Shown: in pieces, positions 28,477-37,307 of the stretch
Layout of the letters: each line of letters opens with the position of its first letter
Numbering within the stretch: the first letter of the stretch is position 1
Translations under genes and position numbers: made by a program
NCBI RefSeq assembly: GCF_030317115.1
Contig: NZ_JASZYF010000007.1
Span: forward strand, 186,001 to 250,000
Direction: 5' to 3'
Source: Variovorax gracilis
GTDB lineage: Bacteria > Pseudomonadota > Gammaproteobacteria > Burkholderiales > Burkholderiaceae_C
DNA length: 64,000 nt
The notes under the pieces: generated by a model
Database searches by the model: none
Told to the model about the DNA's origin: nothing
What the model saw: the letters and a program-made list of their open reading frames with translations, nothing else

Positions 28477-29241
28477 TTAGCGAGTCTCAGCCATTGGCGG
28501 GCCATATCCCAGCTTGTCGTTGGCCAGGTGGATCACATCGCTGGTGAGCAAGCGATCAACCATCTGTTGGACCTTTTGCGGAACCGGTGCCAGGCCGAAC
28601 TTGGTCTGGATGTGACGCTCCAGGGCCGGCAGACTCTTGGGGCGATTGGGAGCGCCAAGGTCCTTGACAAGATCACGATACATCTCGATCAGCGGCTTTT
28701 GGACGGGCCTCTTCTTGGCAAGTGGCCTTGCTTGCGGTGACGCCTTCGAATCTGCAGTCGGAGCCTTCCGCTTTGCCGGCTTCGCGCCGCTTGCGGCCTC
28801 CTTCTTGGCGACTGCCGCGCGCTTGCTCTGCTTGACCGTGCTGGACGAAGAAGGCTTGGAAGGCGCGGCGGTCTTGGTCGCCACTGCGGGCAGCGCCCTC
28901 ATGCGCTTCACGGAGAACGCCAGCGTTCGTGCATGGGCAATTGGCGGGTCGTACCCGGTGTCCTTGGCCAACACCACGAATCGACCCTGAGGCTGCTTGG
29001 CGGCAAGGTAGCCAAGGTAGAACACCAAATGGAAATCCAACGAGTTCGCGCCGGTTCGCGAGATCGGAATGAGGGTCGACCGCGGGCTGTTGAGCTCGAA
29101 GTCCGCCTTGCGTTTGAGCTGGTTTGGGCCGTAGAAGACCCATGCCTGCCCTGCATCTCCCAGCCACGCCTCCACATCGCCTGGAGAGGGTTGGACATTT
29201 TCCAGATCCACCAGCAAGTGGACGCTGGTCGACGTGGTCAC
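28477..29241 (-). CDS. PIN-like domain protein with basic linker
   Basis: A 254-residue protein whose first 115 residues form a PIN-like nuclease domain: HLLVDLENVQPSPGDV with the first acidic pair, NSLDFHLVFYLGYLAA with the next aspartate and VVLAKDTGYDPPIAHAR with the last. A Lys/Ala/Ser-rich linker (about 117-185) follows, then a helical C-terminal domain (LIEMYRDLVKDLGAPNRPKS). The linker probably contacts nucleic acid. The start overlaps the stop of the Mrr-like gene by four bases, so the two are co-translated. RNA or DNA as substrate cannot be decided. Confidence 0.78.
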   Translation of the reverse strand: MTTSTSVHLLVDLENVQPSPGDVEAWLGDAGQAWVFYGPNQLKRKADFELNSPRSTLIPISRTGANSLDFHLVFYLGYLAAKQPQGRFVVLAKDTGYDPPIAHARTLAFSVKRMRALPAVATKTAAPSKPSSSSTVKQSKRAAVAKKEAASGAKPAKRKAPTADSKASPQARPLAKKRPVQKPLIEMYRDLVKDLGAPNRPKSLPALERHIQTKFGLAPVPQKVQQMVDRLLTSDVIHLANDKLGYGPPMAETR

Positions 29242-30104
29242 GCCGTGCCGCGGCAGCGCGGGTAGTCCGAGCAGCCCCAGAACTGTTGGCCAGCATTGGC
29301 ACCCTTCTTAGCCGTCCGTCGCACCATCGCCTGCGCACACCTGGGACAGCTCGGCGCAGATACGTTCGCCGAACCGGTGCCTGACCCAGAGGAGCGTCCT
29401 GCTTCCCTGTCAGGCTTGGTCTGTGCTGCGCTCGTGGCAGCCTTGGCCTGCTTGAGTAGCTGGTGCAGCTTCGCCCCATCGATCAGCCGGACGTTGCGTC
29501 CGCTGGCGAACTCTTGTGCCTCGGCGGTGAACTGGCCGGAGGTGACGACAAACCCACCCGCCGCGCCCATGGCCGCCATCGCGCCATACAGCTCCCGCAC
29601 CACGGGCACGCCGACCTTGAAGGCCCGCCATTGCTTGCACTGCACGAGGTAGCGCTCCCCGCTCTTGCGAAGCACCAGATCGACACCGCCGTCTGGGCCC
29701 GGCGTGTCGTTCTCTTCGACGGCATAGCCCTGGACTCGAAAGCCCTCGCCCACCAGCATCTCGAATTCGCGCCAACTCATGCCGTCCAGGACGCTAGGGG
29801 CGTCGGAACGCGTGGCGCTGGTCACCAACGACCTGCGCATGCGGCGTCGCCAGGCAGAGGCCGCGGCGCCAGCCAGACAAATAAGCGGCAGGATGTACTG
29901 GCCAACAGAAGCGAGCCCGCGCCCGACGCCCCCGACCATGGCACCGCTTAAGTCGCCCGGCTTGAACGCCACCAATGGCGCCGCTGCGATCCTATGAAGC
30001 AAGACGTAGCCAACAACAGCCAGGACGACACCTACATACCAAGGCAGTCGTGCAACCAGATCAATCAGGTCTTCTGCGGGGCTGGACTTCTTGCGGCGGG
30101 CCAT
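29238..30104 (-). CDS. Membrane-anchored Mrr-like restriction endonuclease with zinc ribbon
   Basis: A 288-residue protein with two N-terminal transmembrane helices (WYVGVVLAVVGYVLLHRIAA and QYILPLICLAGAAASAW), then an Mrr-type PD-(D/E)xK domain (MSWREFEMLVGEGFRVQGY, PGPDGGVDLVL, and the Gln-x-Lys in YLVQCKQWR), and a C-terminal topoisomerase-type zinc ribbon (CPRCAQAM, then FWGCSDYPRCRG). The catalytic Asp and QxK are present. Mrr-like enzymes usually cut modified DNA. The ATG after the TTG-initiated extension was preferred. It overlaps the PIN-like gene and is divergent from a helicase that carries the same zinc ribbon. Confidence 0.85.
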   Translation of the reverse strand: MARRKKSSPAEDLIDLVARLPWYVGVVLAVVGYVLLHRIAAAPLVAFKPGDLSGAMVGGVGRGLASVGQYILPLICLAGAAASAWRRRMRRSLVTSATRSDAPSVLDGMSWREFEMLVGEGFRVQGYAVEENDTPGPDGGVDLVLRKSGERYLVQCKQWRAFKVGVPVVRELYGAMAAMGAAGGFVVTSGQFTAEAQEFASGRNVRLIDGAKLHQLLKQAKAATSAAQTKPDREAGRSSGSGTGSANVSAPSCPRCAQAMVRRTAKKGANAGQQFWGCSDYPRCRGTA

Positions 30105-30492
30105 CGACGATTCCGTTGTTTGGGCCAATTCTCACCGCGAGGCGCTAGCGATCACGCGGCGTTGAAGTTCGAGTGGGCAATACTTCACACTCCGCTGTGG
30201 GCTGCATGCCACGTGATTGCAGATCCCCTCGTGAAGTAGCGACCCATGGGGGCGGAAAATCCAGTGCGAGTTCCATCCCTGGCGCCACTGGTGGCGAACT
30301 AGGACTGCCGACCGGGAGGCGTCATCGGGTCGACTGCCTCGCGGCCATGGAGAGCAACGTCTACACTGCGATCGTGCCCGCGCGAGCCTTGCGCAATCCA
30401 AGGCAACGCGGCGCACTTCCGCAAGGAGTTGTACGCCAGCGTCCCCCCGAGGGAGGACCGATCTCTCCTTTTAGGTAATGCGTTCATAGCCA
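30105..30492. promoter_or_regulatory. Divergent control region between the Mrr-like and helicase genes
   Basis: This gap must hold the promoters of both divergent units. The only structured element noticed is a short palindrome, CGCCAC-TG-GTGGCG at 30283-30296, a possible operator. No clear -35/-10 pair was found by eye on either strand. Confidence 0.4.
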
Positions 30493-33180
30493 ATGACGAC
30501 TACCTGGAAACCGTCAACGCTGGGCAAGTTGCTCACTCGCGCACCTGACTGGACGCTCGAGCTGGACGGCGAGCGCCTTCGCCTCACGATTCGGGGTGAG
30601 ACGACCCATTTCGACATCGGCCAGTTAGAACGGCTTTCCGTCAAACCGGGCCTGATCTGGGGCACGCTGATCATTCCGTTGGGCGATGCCGACAAGCTGG
30701 CACTCGACGGAATCTCCAACCATGACGCCAAGCAGTGCAAGCGCGCGATCGGCGAAGCCCTTGCGGCCAAGCGCCAATGCGACCAGATCGTCGGTTGGGT
30801 GGGAACGACCCTCGAAGCCTTCAAGCGGCAGATTGCTCGACGCGGTTGGCTCGGCCGCGAGTTTGCGCAGCGATTGGAGGCGTCGAAGCCTTCGTTCCCG
30901 ACCTCGATCGCAGACTCCACAGCAGGCCGGCATCACCTGAGCCGCCAGCCGCAATCAGTTCAGGACGCAGTGCGGACGTGGCAGCGTCGCTTCGAAGAAT
31001 TCGTCACGGAAGTGAACGAGCGGCACGCGGCCCAGGTGGCCGAGATGGATCGATCGTTCTTTGATCGGGTGGAGAAATCGCCACTGACCGCGGAGCAGCG
31101 CAAAGCGGTGATGTGCTTCGACAACCGCATGCTCCTGGTGGCCTCCGCCGGTTCGGGAAAGACCTCCACCATGGTCGCCAAAGCCGGCTACGCGCTTCGA
31201 CACGGGTATTTTTCTCCCGAGCGCATACTGCTTCTTGCCTTCAACACGGACGCGGCAGCGGAACTGCGCGAGCGCGTCCGTGCAAGGCTGGGACCCTTGG
31301 GCCTACCCGCTGATCTAGTTGTCGCGAAGACCTTCCACGCCTTCGGCCTGGATGTCATCGGCGCGGCGGCCGGACGAAAGCCATCCCTCGCACCCTGGCT
31401 GGAAAGCGGCGAGGATCTGGCGACCCTGGTCGGTCTGATTGACGACCTGAAGGACCGCGATCCCGAGTTCCGAGTCCAGTGGGATCTGTATCGCATCGTG
31501 CTTTGGCAGGACCTCCCCAAGTTTGGCAAGGAAGAGGAGAACCCCAACGCTTGGAGCAGCGAGTCGCGTCGCGATGGCTTCTGGACGCTCAATGGGGAAG
31601 TCGTGAGAAGCCAGGGCGAAGTGGTGCTGGCCAACTGGCTCTTCTACAACGGAATTCGATACGTCTATGAGGGCGACTACGAACACGACACGGCCGATGC
31701 GAACTACCGACAGTACCGGCCGGACTTCTACTTGCCGGACGCCAAGGCCTACCTGGAACACTGGGCCTTGGACGAAAACGGCGACCCCCCGAAAGCGTTC
31801 GCGAGCTACAGGGAGAGCATGGCCTGGAAGCGTGCCCTGCATCAGCAGCATGGGACGATCCTGCTGGAAACCACCATGGCGCAGCTCTGGTCAGGTGAGG
31901 CGTTTGAGTATCTGAGCCGTGAACTCCCCAAGCTGGGCGTCAACTTAGACCCGAACCCCGATCGGGCAGTGCCCGGCCGCCAGCCCGTCGAGAATCCGCG
32001 CCTCGCGGTCACCTTCAGAACCTTCCTCACACATGTGAAGAGCAGCAGGTTGTCGATGCAGGACCTGCGCGAACGGCTGCAGCAACGGATCGCCGGCGAC
32101 TTTCAATTCCGCCACGGAATGTTCCTGCGCCTGTTTGAGAAGATTCTGGGTGCCTGGACGGACAAGCTTCGCTCAGGCGGGTGCATCGACTTCGAAGACA
32201 TGCTCAACATGGCCACCGATTGCGTGGAGTCGGGCCAATGGACCAGCCCCTATGAGTTGGTCATGGTGGACGAGTTCCAGGATGCAAGCCGAGCACGCGC
32301 CCGAATGGCAGCCGCGTTGGTCCACGGCGAAGATAAGTACCTCTTCGCGGTCGGGGACGACTGGCAGGCAATCAACCGCTTCGCGGGGGCCGACCTCGGG
32401 GTGATGACCGAGTTCGAATCTCTCTTTGGCAAAGGCGTCACACTGAAGCTGGAGACGACCTTCCGCTGCCCTCCTTCCCTGTGCGGCATCAGCAGCAAGT
32501 TCGTGCTGAAGAACCCGCGTCAGATCGCCAAGGAAGTGCGCTCGCCCATTCCCGACATCACGGAGCCAGTGCGCATCATCCGCGTAGAAGATGAACGATT
32601 CATCCGCGGGGCTATCGAGCGACGTCTCCAAGAGATCTCGAAGGAGTCGGCTGCAAGCGGAAGCAAAGTCAAAGTTCTTCTCCTAGGCAGGTACCGAAAG
32701 GACCAGGTCTACATGCCGGACTCGTACGATCGCCGTTGGGTAGAACCGTCTTTCCTCACCGTCCATTCATCCAAAGGACTTGAGGCCGATCACGTCATCA
32801 TTCCGCGGGTCACGTCGGAGACGCTGGGGTTCCCCAGCAAGGTCGCAGATGACCCTGTGCTGCAATTGGCGATGCCGACCGGCGATGGATTTGAGTACGC
32901 GGAGGAACGGCGACTCTTCTACGTCGCCCTCACCCGCGCTCGCTCAACGGCAACGCTCATCACCGTTCGCCACATGGAGTCGGCCTTCGTCACCGAACTG
33001 CTTAAGGGTCAGGGCCTGCGCATTCTCAACGCCGATGGCTCTGAAGCTGATTCCGAGCTCTGCCCGAAGTGCGGCAACGGATTCCTCAGGCTCAAGAAGT
33101 CGAAGTACGGGCCGTTCATGGGTTGCAGCACTTTCCCGCGTTGTAGCTACACGCGCGATGCCCGCCGGCTTTCCGGATGA
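30493..33180 (+). CDS. UvrD-family helicase, helicase IV-like, with nuclease-like insert
   Basis: An 895-residue superfamily 1 helicase. The N-terminus resembles helicase IV (WTLELDGERLRLTIRGE). Motifs: Walker A VASAGSGKTSTMVAK near residue 217, Walker B VMVDEFQDASRARA near 590, motif III VGDDWQAINRFAG, motif IV-V VHSSKGLEADHVIIP near 757 and motif VI YVALTRARS near 812. A segment at about 373-425 (GEVVLANWLFYNGIRYVYEG, YRPDFYLPD, YLEHWALD) looks like a PD-(D/E)xK module inserted in the helicase core. The C-terminus is a topoisomerase-type zinc ribbon (CPKCGNGFL, MGCSTFPRCSYT). It is longer than E. coli HelD (684 residues). Its setting suggests defence or repair. Confidence 0.88.
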   Translation: MTTTWKPSTLGKLLTRAPDWTLELDGERLRLTIRGETTHFDIGQLERLSVKPGLIWGTLIIPLGDADKLALDGISNHDAKQCKRAIGEALAAKRQCDQIVGWVGTTLEAFKRQIARRGWLGREFAQRLEASKPSFPTSIADSTAGRHHLSRQPQSVQDAVRTWQRRFEEFVTEVNERHAAQVAEMDRSFFDRVEKSPLTAEQRKAVMCFDNRMLLVASAGSGKTSTMVAKAGYALRHGYFSPERILLLAFNTDAAAELRERVRARLGPLGLPADLVVAKTFHAFGLDVIGAAAGRKPSLAPWLESGEDLATLVGLIDDLKDRDPEFRVQWDLYRIVLWQDLPKFGKEEENPNAWSSESRRDGFWTLNGEVVRSQGEVVLANWLFYNGIRYVYEGDYEHDTADANYRQYRPDFYLPDAKAYLEHWALDENGDPPKAFASYRESMAWKRALHQQHGTILLETTMAQLWSGEAFEYLSRELPKLGVNLDPNPDRAVPGRQPVENPRLAVTFRTFLTHVKSSRLSMQDLRERLQQRIAGDFQFRHGMFLRLFEKILGAWTDKLRSGGCIDFEDMLNMATDCVESGQWTSPYELVMVDEFQDASRARARMAAALVHGEDKYLFAVGDDWQAINRFAGADLGVMTEFESLFGKGVTLKLETTFRCPPSLCGISSKFVLKNPRQIAKEVRSPIPDITEPVRIIRVEDERFIRGAIERRLQEISKESAASGSKVKVLLLGRYRKDQVYMPDSYDRRWVEPSFLTVHSSKGLEADHVIIPRVTSETLGFPSKVADDPVLQLAMPTGDGFEYAEERRLFYVALTRARSTATLITVRHMESAFVTELLKGQGLRILNADGSEADSELCPKCGNGFLRLKKSKYGPFMGCSTFPRCSYTRDARRLSG

Positions 33181-33244
33181 TTCGGCGCGATCTGGCGAGC
33201 AGCAGAATTCGTCTTGTGATTGGCTGGTCAGGTTTCCACCACCT

Positions 33245-33268
33245 CGCCTTTGTGAGCTCTCAAAGGCG
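33245..33268. repeat. Inverted repeat downstream of the helicase gene
   Basis: CGCCTTTG and CAAAGGCG form perfect 8-base arms around TGAGCTCT, 65 bases after the helicase stop. No T run follows on either side, so it is at best a weak terminator. Confidence 0.4.
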
Positions 33269-33338
33269 GGCGCGTGGCATACTGAATCGAGGCTCGGCCC
33301 AGATCGGGCCGCCGTAACCTGCCTCAGAGGAGACGCTG

Positions 33339-33704
33339 ATGCTGACGATGGAAAAGACGGCCGACTACGTGAAGCGCTGGGTCGACGCGTTCGAGTCGAA
33401 GGACCTCGAACGCGTTCTGGGCTTCTACGCCAACGACGTGATCTTCCACTCCCCATTGGTTGCGCGGCTGAGCCACGACCCCAGCGGCACCGTGCAAGGC
33501 AAGGCCGCGCTGCGCGCCTACGTGAAGAAGGGCTTCGAGGTCTTCGACCACATCAAGTTCACCGTGCTTGACGTGCTGCGCGGCGTCGACAGCATCGCGA
33601 TCCACTACAAGGGCATCACGGGTACACATGTTGTCGAGGTGCTGTTCTTCGACAAGGACGGCGTGGTCCGCGAGTCGTACGTGCACTACTCGTCTCCCGA
33701 GTAG
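33339..33704 (+). CDS. SnoaL-like / NTF2-family protein
   Basis: A 121-residue protein with the cone-shaped NTF2/SnoaL fold signature: DYVKRWVDAFESKDLERVLG, FYANDVIFHSPLV, GKAALRAYVKKGFEVF and VVEVLFFDKDGVVRESYVHY. Relatives include isomerases, dehydratases and polyketide cyclases; no substrate can be given. ATGCTGACG was taken as the start, though MEKTAD three codons later is equally possible. It is preceded by AGAGGAGAC, a good ribosome binding site. It lies alone between the helicase gene and the IS91 element and may be passenger DNA. Confidence 0.75.
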   Translation: MLTMEKTADYVKRWVDAFESKDLERVLGFYANDVIFHSPLVARLSHDPSGTVQGKAALRAYVKKGFEVFDHIKFTVLDVLRGVDSIAIHYKGITGTHVVEVLFFDKDGVVRESYVHYSSPE

Positions 33705-34003
33705 CATCAAAGTCCCATGGGGCTGTTCATACTGTTCATCGCGGGGCGCGAGTTCCGCCCAAGGCATTAGGCCGACCTGTCGGCGAATGTTTTCTTTCAG
33801 CCGACTTGCAGGATCGCCGAAGCCCGTTCTGCAGTGCGATAGCCGACCTTCAGCGGAACGCCCGATCGCGACCGCTCAGTGCCCTTGGACTAAACCGCTC
33901 GCGCGGTAGCCCGCCGCTGAGGCTGCTGTAATGGCAAACATTGCGCCCCTGTCTATGTTGAGGAGCGAGGCAATCGGCCTCGTTCTTCGACAGGAGCACG
34001 ATC
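33705..34003. other. Left flank of the IS91-type element
   Basis: No gene is supported. The element's left end should lie here, since its recombinase starts at 34004, but no terminal motif could be fixed by eye. IS91-family elements lack terminal inverted repeats and target duplications. Confidence 0.4.
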
Positions 34004-34879
34004 ATGACCCCTTCGACACCAGCGGTTTCTCCGCTGCGTCAGCGCATGCTCGACGATATGCGCATGCGCAAGCTCGGACCCAAGACCCAGGCTGCCTACG
34101 TTCGCGCGGTTCGGTACCTCGCCGGCTTTCTTCAACGCGCCCCCGACACGGCCACCGCAGAGGATCTGCGGCGTTTCCAGTTGCACATGGTCGATCGAGG
34201 CGTTTCGCCGATCACACTCAATGCAACCATCACCGGCTTGAAGTTCTTCTTCGACGTCACGCTCGACCGTGGCGAACTGATGGCCAGGATGAGCTACGTG
34301 CATGTGCCCCAGAAGATGCCGGTGGTTCTGAGTCGCGATGAAGTCGCACGCCTGATCGCCGCGGCCGCCAACTTGAAGTACCAGACGGCACTGTCCATCG
34401 CCTACGGCACGGGACTGCGTGTCAGTGAGATCGTTGCGCTGAAGGTCGGCGACATCGACAGCCAACGCATGACCTTGCGCGTCGATCAGGGTAAGGGCCA
34501 CAAGGATCGCTACGCCATGCTGTCGCCGGTGCTGCTCAAGCGGCTGCGCGACTGGTGGCGGTACGCCAACGCGAAGGGCAAGATGCTGCCCAACGGCTGG
34601 CTGTTCCCGGGCATGAACCCGGTCGACCCGCTGACCGCACGCCAACTCAACCGCGCCGTTCACGACGCCGCCGAGGCGGCCAAGATCGACAAGCGTGTGA
34701 CCATGCACACGCTGCGCCACACGTTTGCCACGCACCTGCTGGAGCAGAAGGTCGACATCCGCGTGATCCAGGTGATGCTGGGCCACAAGAAGCTGGAGAC
34801 GACATCGGTCTACACGCACGTGGCCACCGAGATCCTGCACGAAGTGGTCAGCCCGCTGGAGAGGCTTGAACACGCGTAG
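34004..34879 (+). CDS. Tyrosine recombinase of the IS91-type element
   Basis: A 291-residue XerC/integron-integrase-like recombinase. The N-terminal SAM-like domain reads MRMRKLGPKTQAAYVRAVRY; the catalytic domain has YGTGLRVSEIVALKVGDI with the first Arg, GKGHKDRYAML with the Lys, MHTLRHTFATHLLE with His-x-x-Arg, LGHKKLETTSVYTHV with the last His and Tyr. All catalytic residues are present. Its partner transposase follows after nine bases. Whether it resolves transposition intermediates or is a passenger is not known. Confidence 0.9.
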   Translation: MTPSTPAVSPLRQRMLDDMRMRKLGPKTQAAYVRAVRYLAGFLQRAPDTATAEDLRRFQLHMVDRGVSPITLNATITGLKFFFDVTLDRGELMARMSYVHVPQKMPVVLSRDEVARLIAAAANLKYQTALSIAYGTGLRVSEIVALKVGDIDSQRMTLRVDQGKGHKDRYAMLSPVLLKRLRDWWRYANAKGKMLPNGWLFPGMNPVDPLTARQLNRAVHDAAEAAKIDKRVTMHTLRHTFATHLLEQKVDIRVIQVMLGHKKLETTSVYTHVATEILHEVVSPLERLEHA

Positions 34880-34888
34880 AGCATCTCC

Positions 34889-36085
34889 GTGGCGCATTGC
34901 GCCCTGGAAGTCGCCGACATCTTCCGCATCCACGGTCCCGGCTGGCGCAAGGCGCAGCGTGGGCATCTGAGCCTGGGCCAGCTCAAGGTGATGTCGGCCA
35001 TTGAACAGTGCCGCAGCGCGGCGCTGGGAGGCCACGTGTTGCGTTGCGAAGGCTGCGGGCTCGACCAGATCGCCTACAACTCCTGCCGCAACCGGCACTG
35101 CCCGAAGTGCCAGGCCAGCGCAGCGCAACGCTGGCTCGAGGCGCGTCAAGCCGATCTGCTGCCGGTGGACTACTACCACGTCGTCTTCACCTTGCCGGCG
35201 CCGATCAGCGCCATCGCGTACTACAACAAGGCAGAGATCTACGCGTTGCTGTTCGACGTGGCCGCCGAGACCTTGATGACCATCGCGGCGGATCCGAAGC
35301 ATTTGGGTGCCAGCATCGGTGCGACCCTGGTGCTACACACTTGGGGATCGGCGCTGACGCATCATCCCCATGTGCACGGCATCGTGCCGGGCGGTGGCCT
35401 GTCGCCGGACGGGGAGCACTGGGTCGCGTGCAAGCCCGGCTTCTTCTTGTCGGTGCGCGTGCTGTCGCGGCTGTTCCGGCGCCGCTTCCTTGAAGCGCTC
35501 GAGCACGCTCACGACGCCGGCCGCCTGCATTTCTTCGGCGAGGACACAACGCTCGCTGACGCAAAGGTGTTCGCCGACTGGCTCGCGCCACTGCGCAAGT
35601 GCGAATGGGTCGTCTACGCCAAGCGCCCGTTCGCTGGCCCCGAAGCGGTGCTAGTCTATCTGTCGCGCTACACCCACCGCGTCGCCATCTCGAACAGCCG
35701 ACTTCTAGCCATGGACGAGCGAGGCGTCACATTCCGCTGGAAGGATTACCGCGCCAAGGGCCGGACTCGCCACAAGACGATGACGCTCGATGCCGACGAG
35801 TTCATGCGTCGCTTCCTTCTGCACGTCCTGCCGAGTGGGTTCCATCGCATCCGCCACTACGGGCTGCTGGCCAACGGCAACCGAACCTCCAGCCTCACAC
35901 GCATTCGCGAGTTGCTGCTACAGCAAGCCGATGCCGTTGCCCGAACGCCGGCCTCTGATGCCGAGGTCGAATCGGCGCGACCGAGCTTCTTCTGCCCACA
36001 CTGCGGCGCGCCGATGATCGTCTTGCAGACCTTCGCTCGCGCTCAGCCCATACGCGCGCCGCCTCAACAGGCTTGGGCACCATGA
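34889..36085 (+). CDS. IS91-family rolling-circle transposase
   Basis: A 398-residue HUH-type (Y1/Y2) transposase. It starts at a GTG and shows the N-terminal zinc-binding segment CEGCGLDQIAYNSCRNRHCP and CQ, the HUH motif in THHPHVHGIVPGGGLS near residue 155, and the tyrosine region VLVYLSRYTHRVAISNSR near 255. The C-terminus has an extra CPHCGAPM zinc pair. IS91-like enzymes transpose single-stranded DNA by rolling-circle replication and can mobilise flanking genes. Length matches the family (about 400), so it is probably functional. Confidence 0.93.
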   Translation: MAHCALEVADIFRIHGPGWRKAQRGHLSLGQLKVMSAIEQCRSAALGGHVLRCEGCGLDQIAYNSCRNRHCPKCQASAAQRWLEARQADLLPVDYYHVVFTLPAPISAIAYYNKAEIYALLFDVAAETLMTIAADPKHLGASIGATLVLHTWGSALTHHPHVHGIVPGGGLSPDGEHWVACKPGFFLSVRVLSRLFRRRFLEALEHAHDAGRLHFFGEDTTLADAKVFADWLAPLRKCEWVVYAKRPFAGPEAVLVYLSRYTHRVAISNSRLLAMDERGVTFRWKDYRAKGRTRHKTMTLDADEFMRRFLLHVLPSGFHRIRHYGLLANGNRTSSLTRIRELLLQQADAVARTPASDAEVESARPSFFCPHCGAPMIVLQTFARAQPIRAPPQQAWAP

Positions 36086-36525
36086 GTACACATCTGCATC
36101 AGCCTTCCGTCCGAGCCTGGATGCGGGGCGGTCTTGCCCCCGCACCGGCGGACGGCCTTGTCGCCGGTCGCGTCGCTGGGCGACTCAACGTGCCGGCATC
36201 GATCCGCAGCGCCTCAATGACGCCATCTGTCGAATTCTTGAGTCGCGCCCCCAGTACCACCTCGATTCACGCCGCCGGAATCCCCATAGCCTCGTAGCCT
36301 TCTCAGGCCTCAGTGGCGCATTCCGCGGTTTCCTCCATGGAGGCTTGTCCAACACCTGCCCTCAGGCCGTTGGCGCGCTCAACGCTGTCACGCCGCGCGA
36401 GCAGGTATCGGACAACCCTAAACCGTTGCAGACATCTGCGTGAGCTTGTTTAACTGGGGCAACCGGCCCAGAAGCCGCCGTTCAGCGACGCGGCTCGATT
36501 CTCGAAAGCGGTCATTGCGCCCCAG
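36086..36525. other. Right flank of the IS91-type element
   Basis: No gene is supported. The terminus of the element should fall in this stretch. Short palindromes such as CTCCATGGAG at about 36337 are seen, but no established oriIS motif could be matched. The junction lies directly behind the response regulator gene. Confidence 0.4.
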
Positions 36526-36903
36526 CTATCGCGTGCCGGTCCCGCCCAAAGCTTTGTTAATAGCATCCATCAATTGCAGCCCAGGGTAGGGCTTCTGCAA
36601 AAAGTCCGAGGCGCCGTCTCTGATGGCTTGGACGGCCGCCGAAATTTCTACGCTGCCACTGATGAAAACTATGGGTATGTTTGCGCCCATCTCTCGCAGG
36701 CGCTTTTGCAGCGCGAGCCCATTCATCCCGGGCATGTGCAGGTCCAATACCAGACAGCCTCGCCAAGTCGGGTCCAAGGCATTCAGGAACTCCAACGCCG
36801 AACCGTAGACCCTTGCTGCGAGCCCGACGGAATCCACCAACTCGCGAATCGAATCGCGACAAGCCTCGTCATCGTCAATGATGAATACGGTGGGTTCGCT
36901 CAT
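36526..36903 (-). CDS. FixJ-type response regulator receiver domain, no output domain
   Basis: A 125-residue CheY-like receiver domain: the acidic pocket FIIDDDEACRD near residue 10, the phospho-acceptor in CLVLDLHMPGMNGLALQK near residue 53, the Ser in VFISGSVEI and the Lys in FLQKPY. The sequence is of the FixJ/NodW class, which normally continues into a LuxR-type helix-turn-helix. Here a stop follows INKALGGTGTR, exactly on the side of the IS91 element. It is either a true single-domain regulator or a FixJ truncated by the insertion. No histidine kinase is nearby. Confidence 0.82.
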   Translation of the reverse strand: MSEPTVFIIDDDEACRDSIRELVDSVGLAARVYGSALEFLNALDPTWRGCLVLDLHMPGMNGLALQKRLREMGANIPIVFISGSVEISAAVQAIRDGASDFLQKPYPGLQLMDAINKALGGTGTR

Positions 36904-37307
36904 GCGGGCCGTGCACCTTTCGTTAAGGCCCTAGGCAGCACCCGGCCGTTAGGCTTCCGCCCTGCAAAACCGCTCCAACATTGACCGCTTTTTATCATAG
37001 TGAACATCATTTTGTTAACACTCTTAACATAGACTTCCAATTAAGTCCAAGAGGGCCGCGGCCGAGGAGGCGTCCGTTCTAAACTCGGTTCTTTTTCCGC
37101 TTTGGGACGCAATAGATGCCTGCCAACTCCCTCTCCAGATGTCGGCGGCGTGAAGCGCGTGCAGCCCCACTCGAGGTAGGGCAGGATGCGGCCCACACGC
37201 AGAAGTACGCGAACGTCGCCTTTCGGGAGCGCTACTTTCCGCCGACCCCAAGGCAGCCGGTGAATGCGAAGAATTTCTGAATCGGCCCACTTCGCTACTG
37301 CATTCGG
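36904..37307. other. AT-rich gap with a possible 3' gene remnant
   Basis: The segment 36990-37040 is AT-rich, with TGTTAA repeats (TGTTAACACTCTTAACA), and may hold the promoter of the response regulator. At the other end the plus strand encodes, up to a TGA, the string YANVAFRERYFPPTPRQPVN then AKNF, which looks like a natural C-terminus of a lost gene. No family was assigned. Confidence 0.35.

Larger units (their letters stand above)
34004..36085 (+). mobile_element. IS91-family insertion element (recombinase plus HUH transposase)
   Basis: Two adjacent genes form the coding body of an IS91-type element: a tyrosine recombinase and, nine bases later, a rolling-circle HUH transposase. Several IS91 relatives carry an upstream integrase-type gene. 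Both frames look intact. The given limits are those of the genes; the true ends lie outside and were not resolved. Confidence 0.8.
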
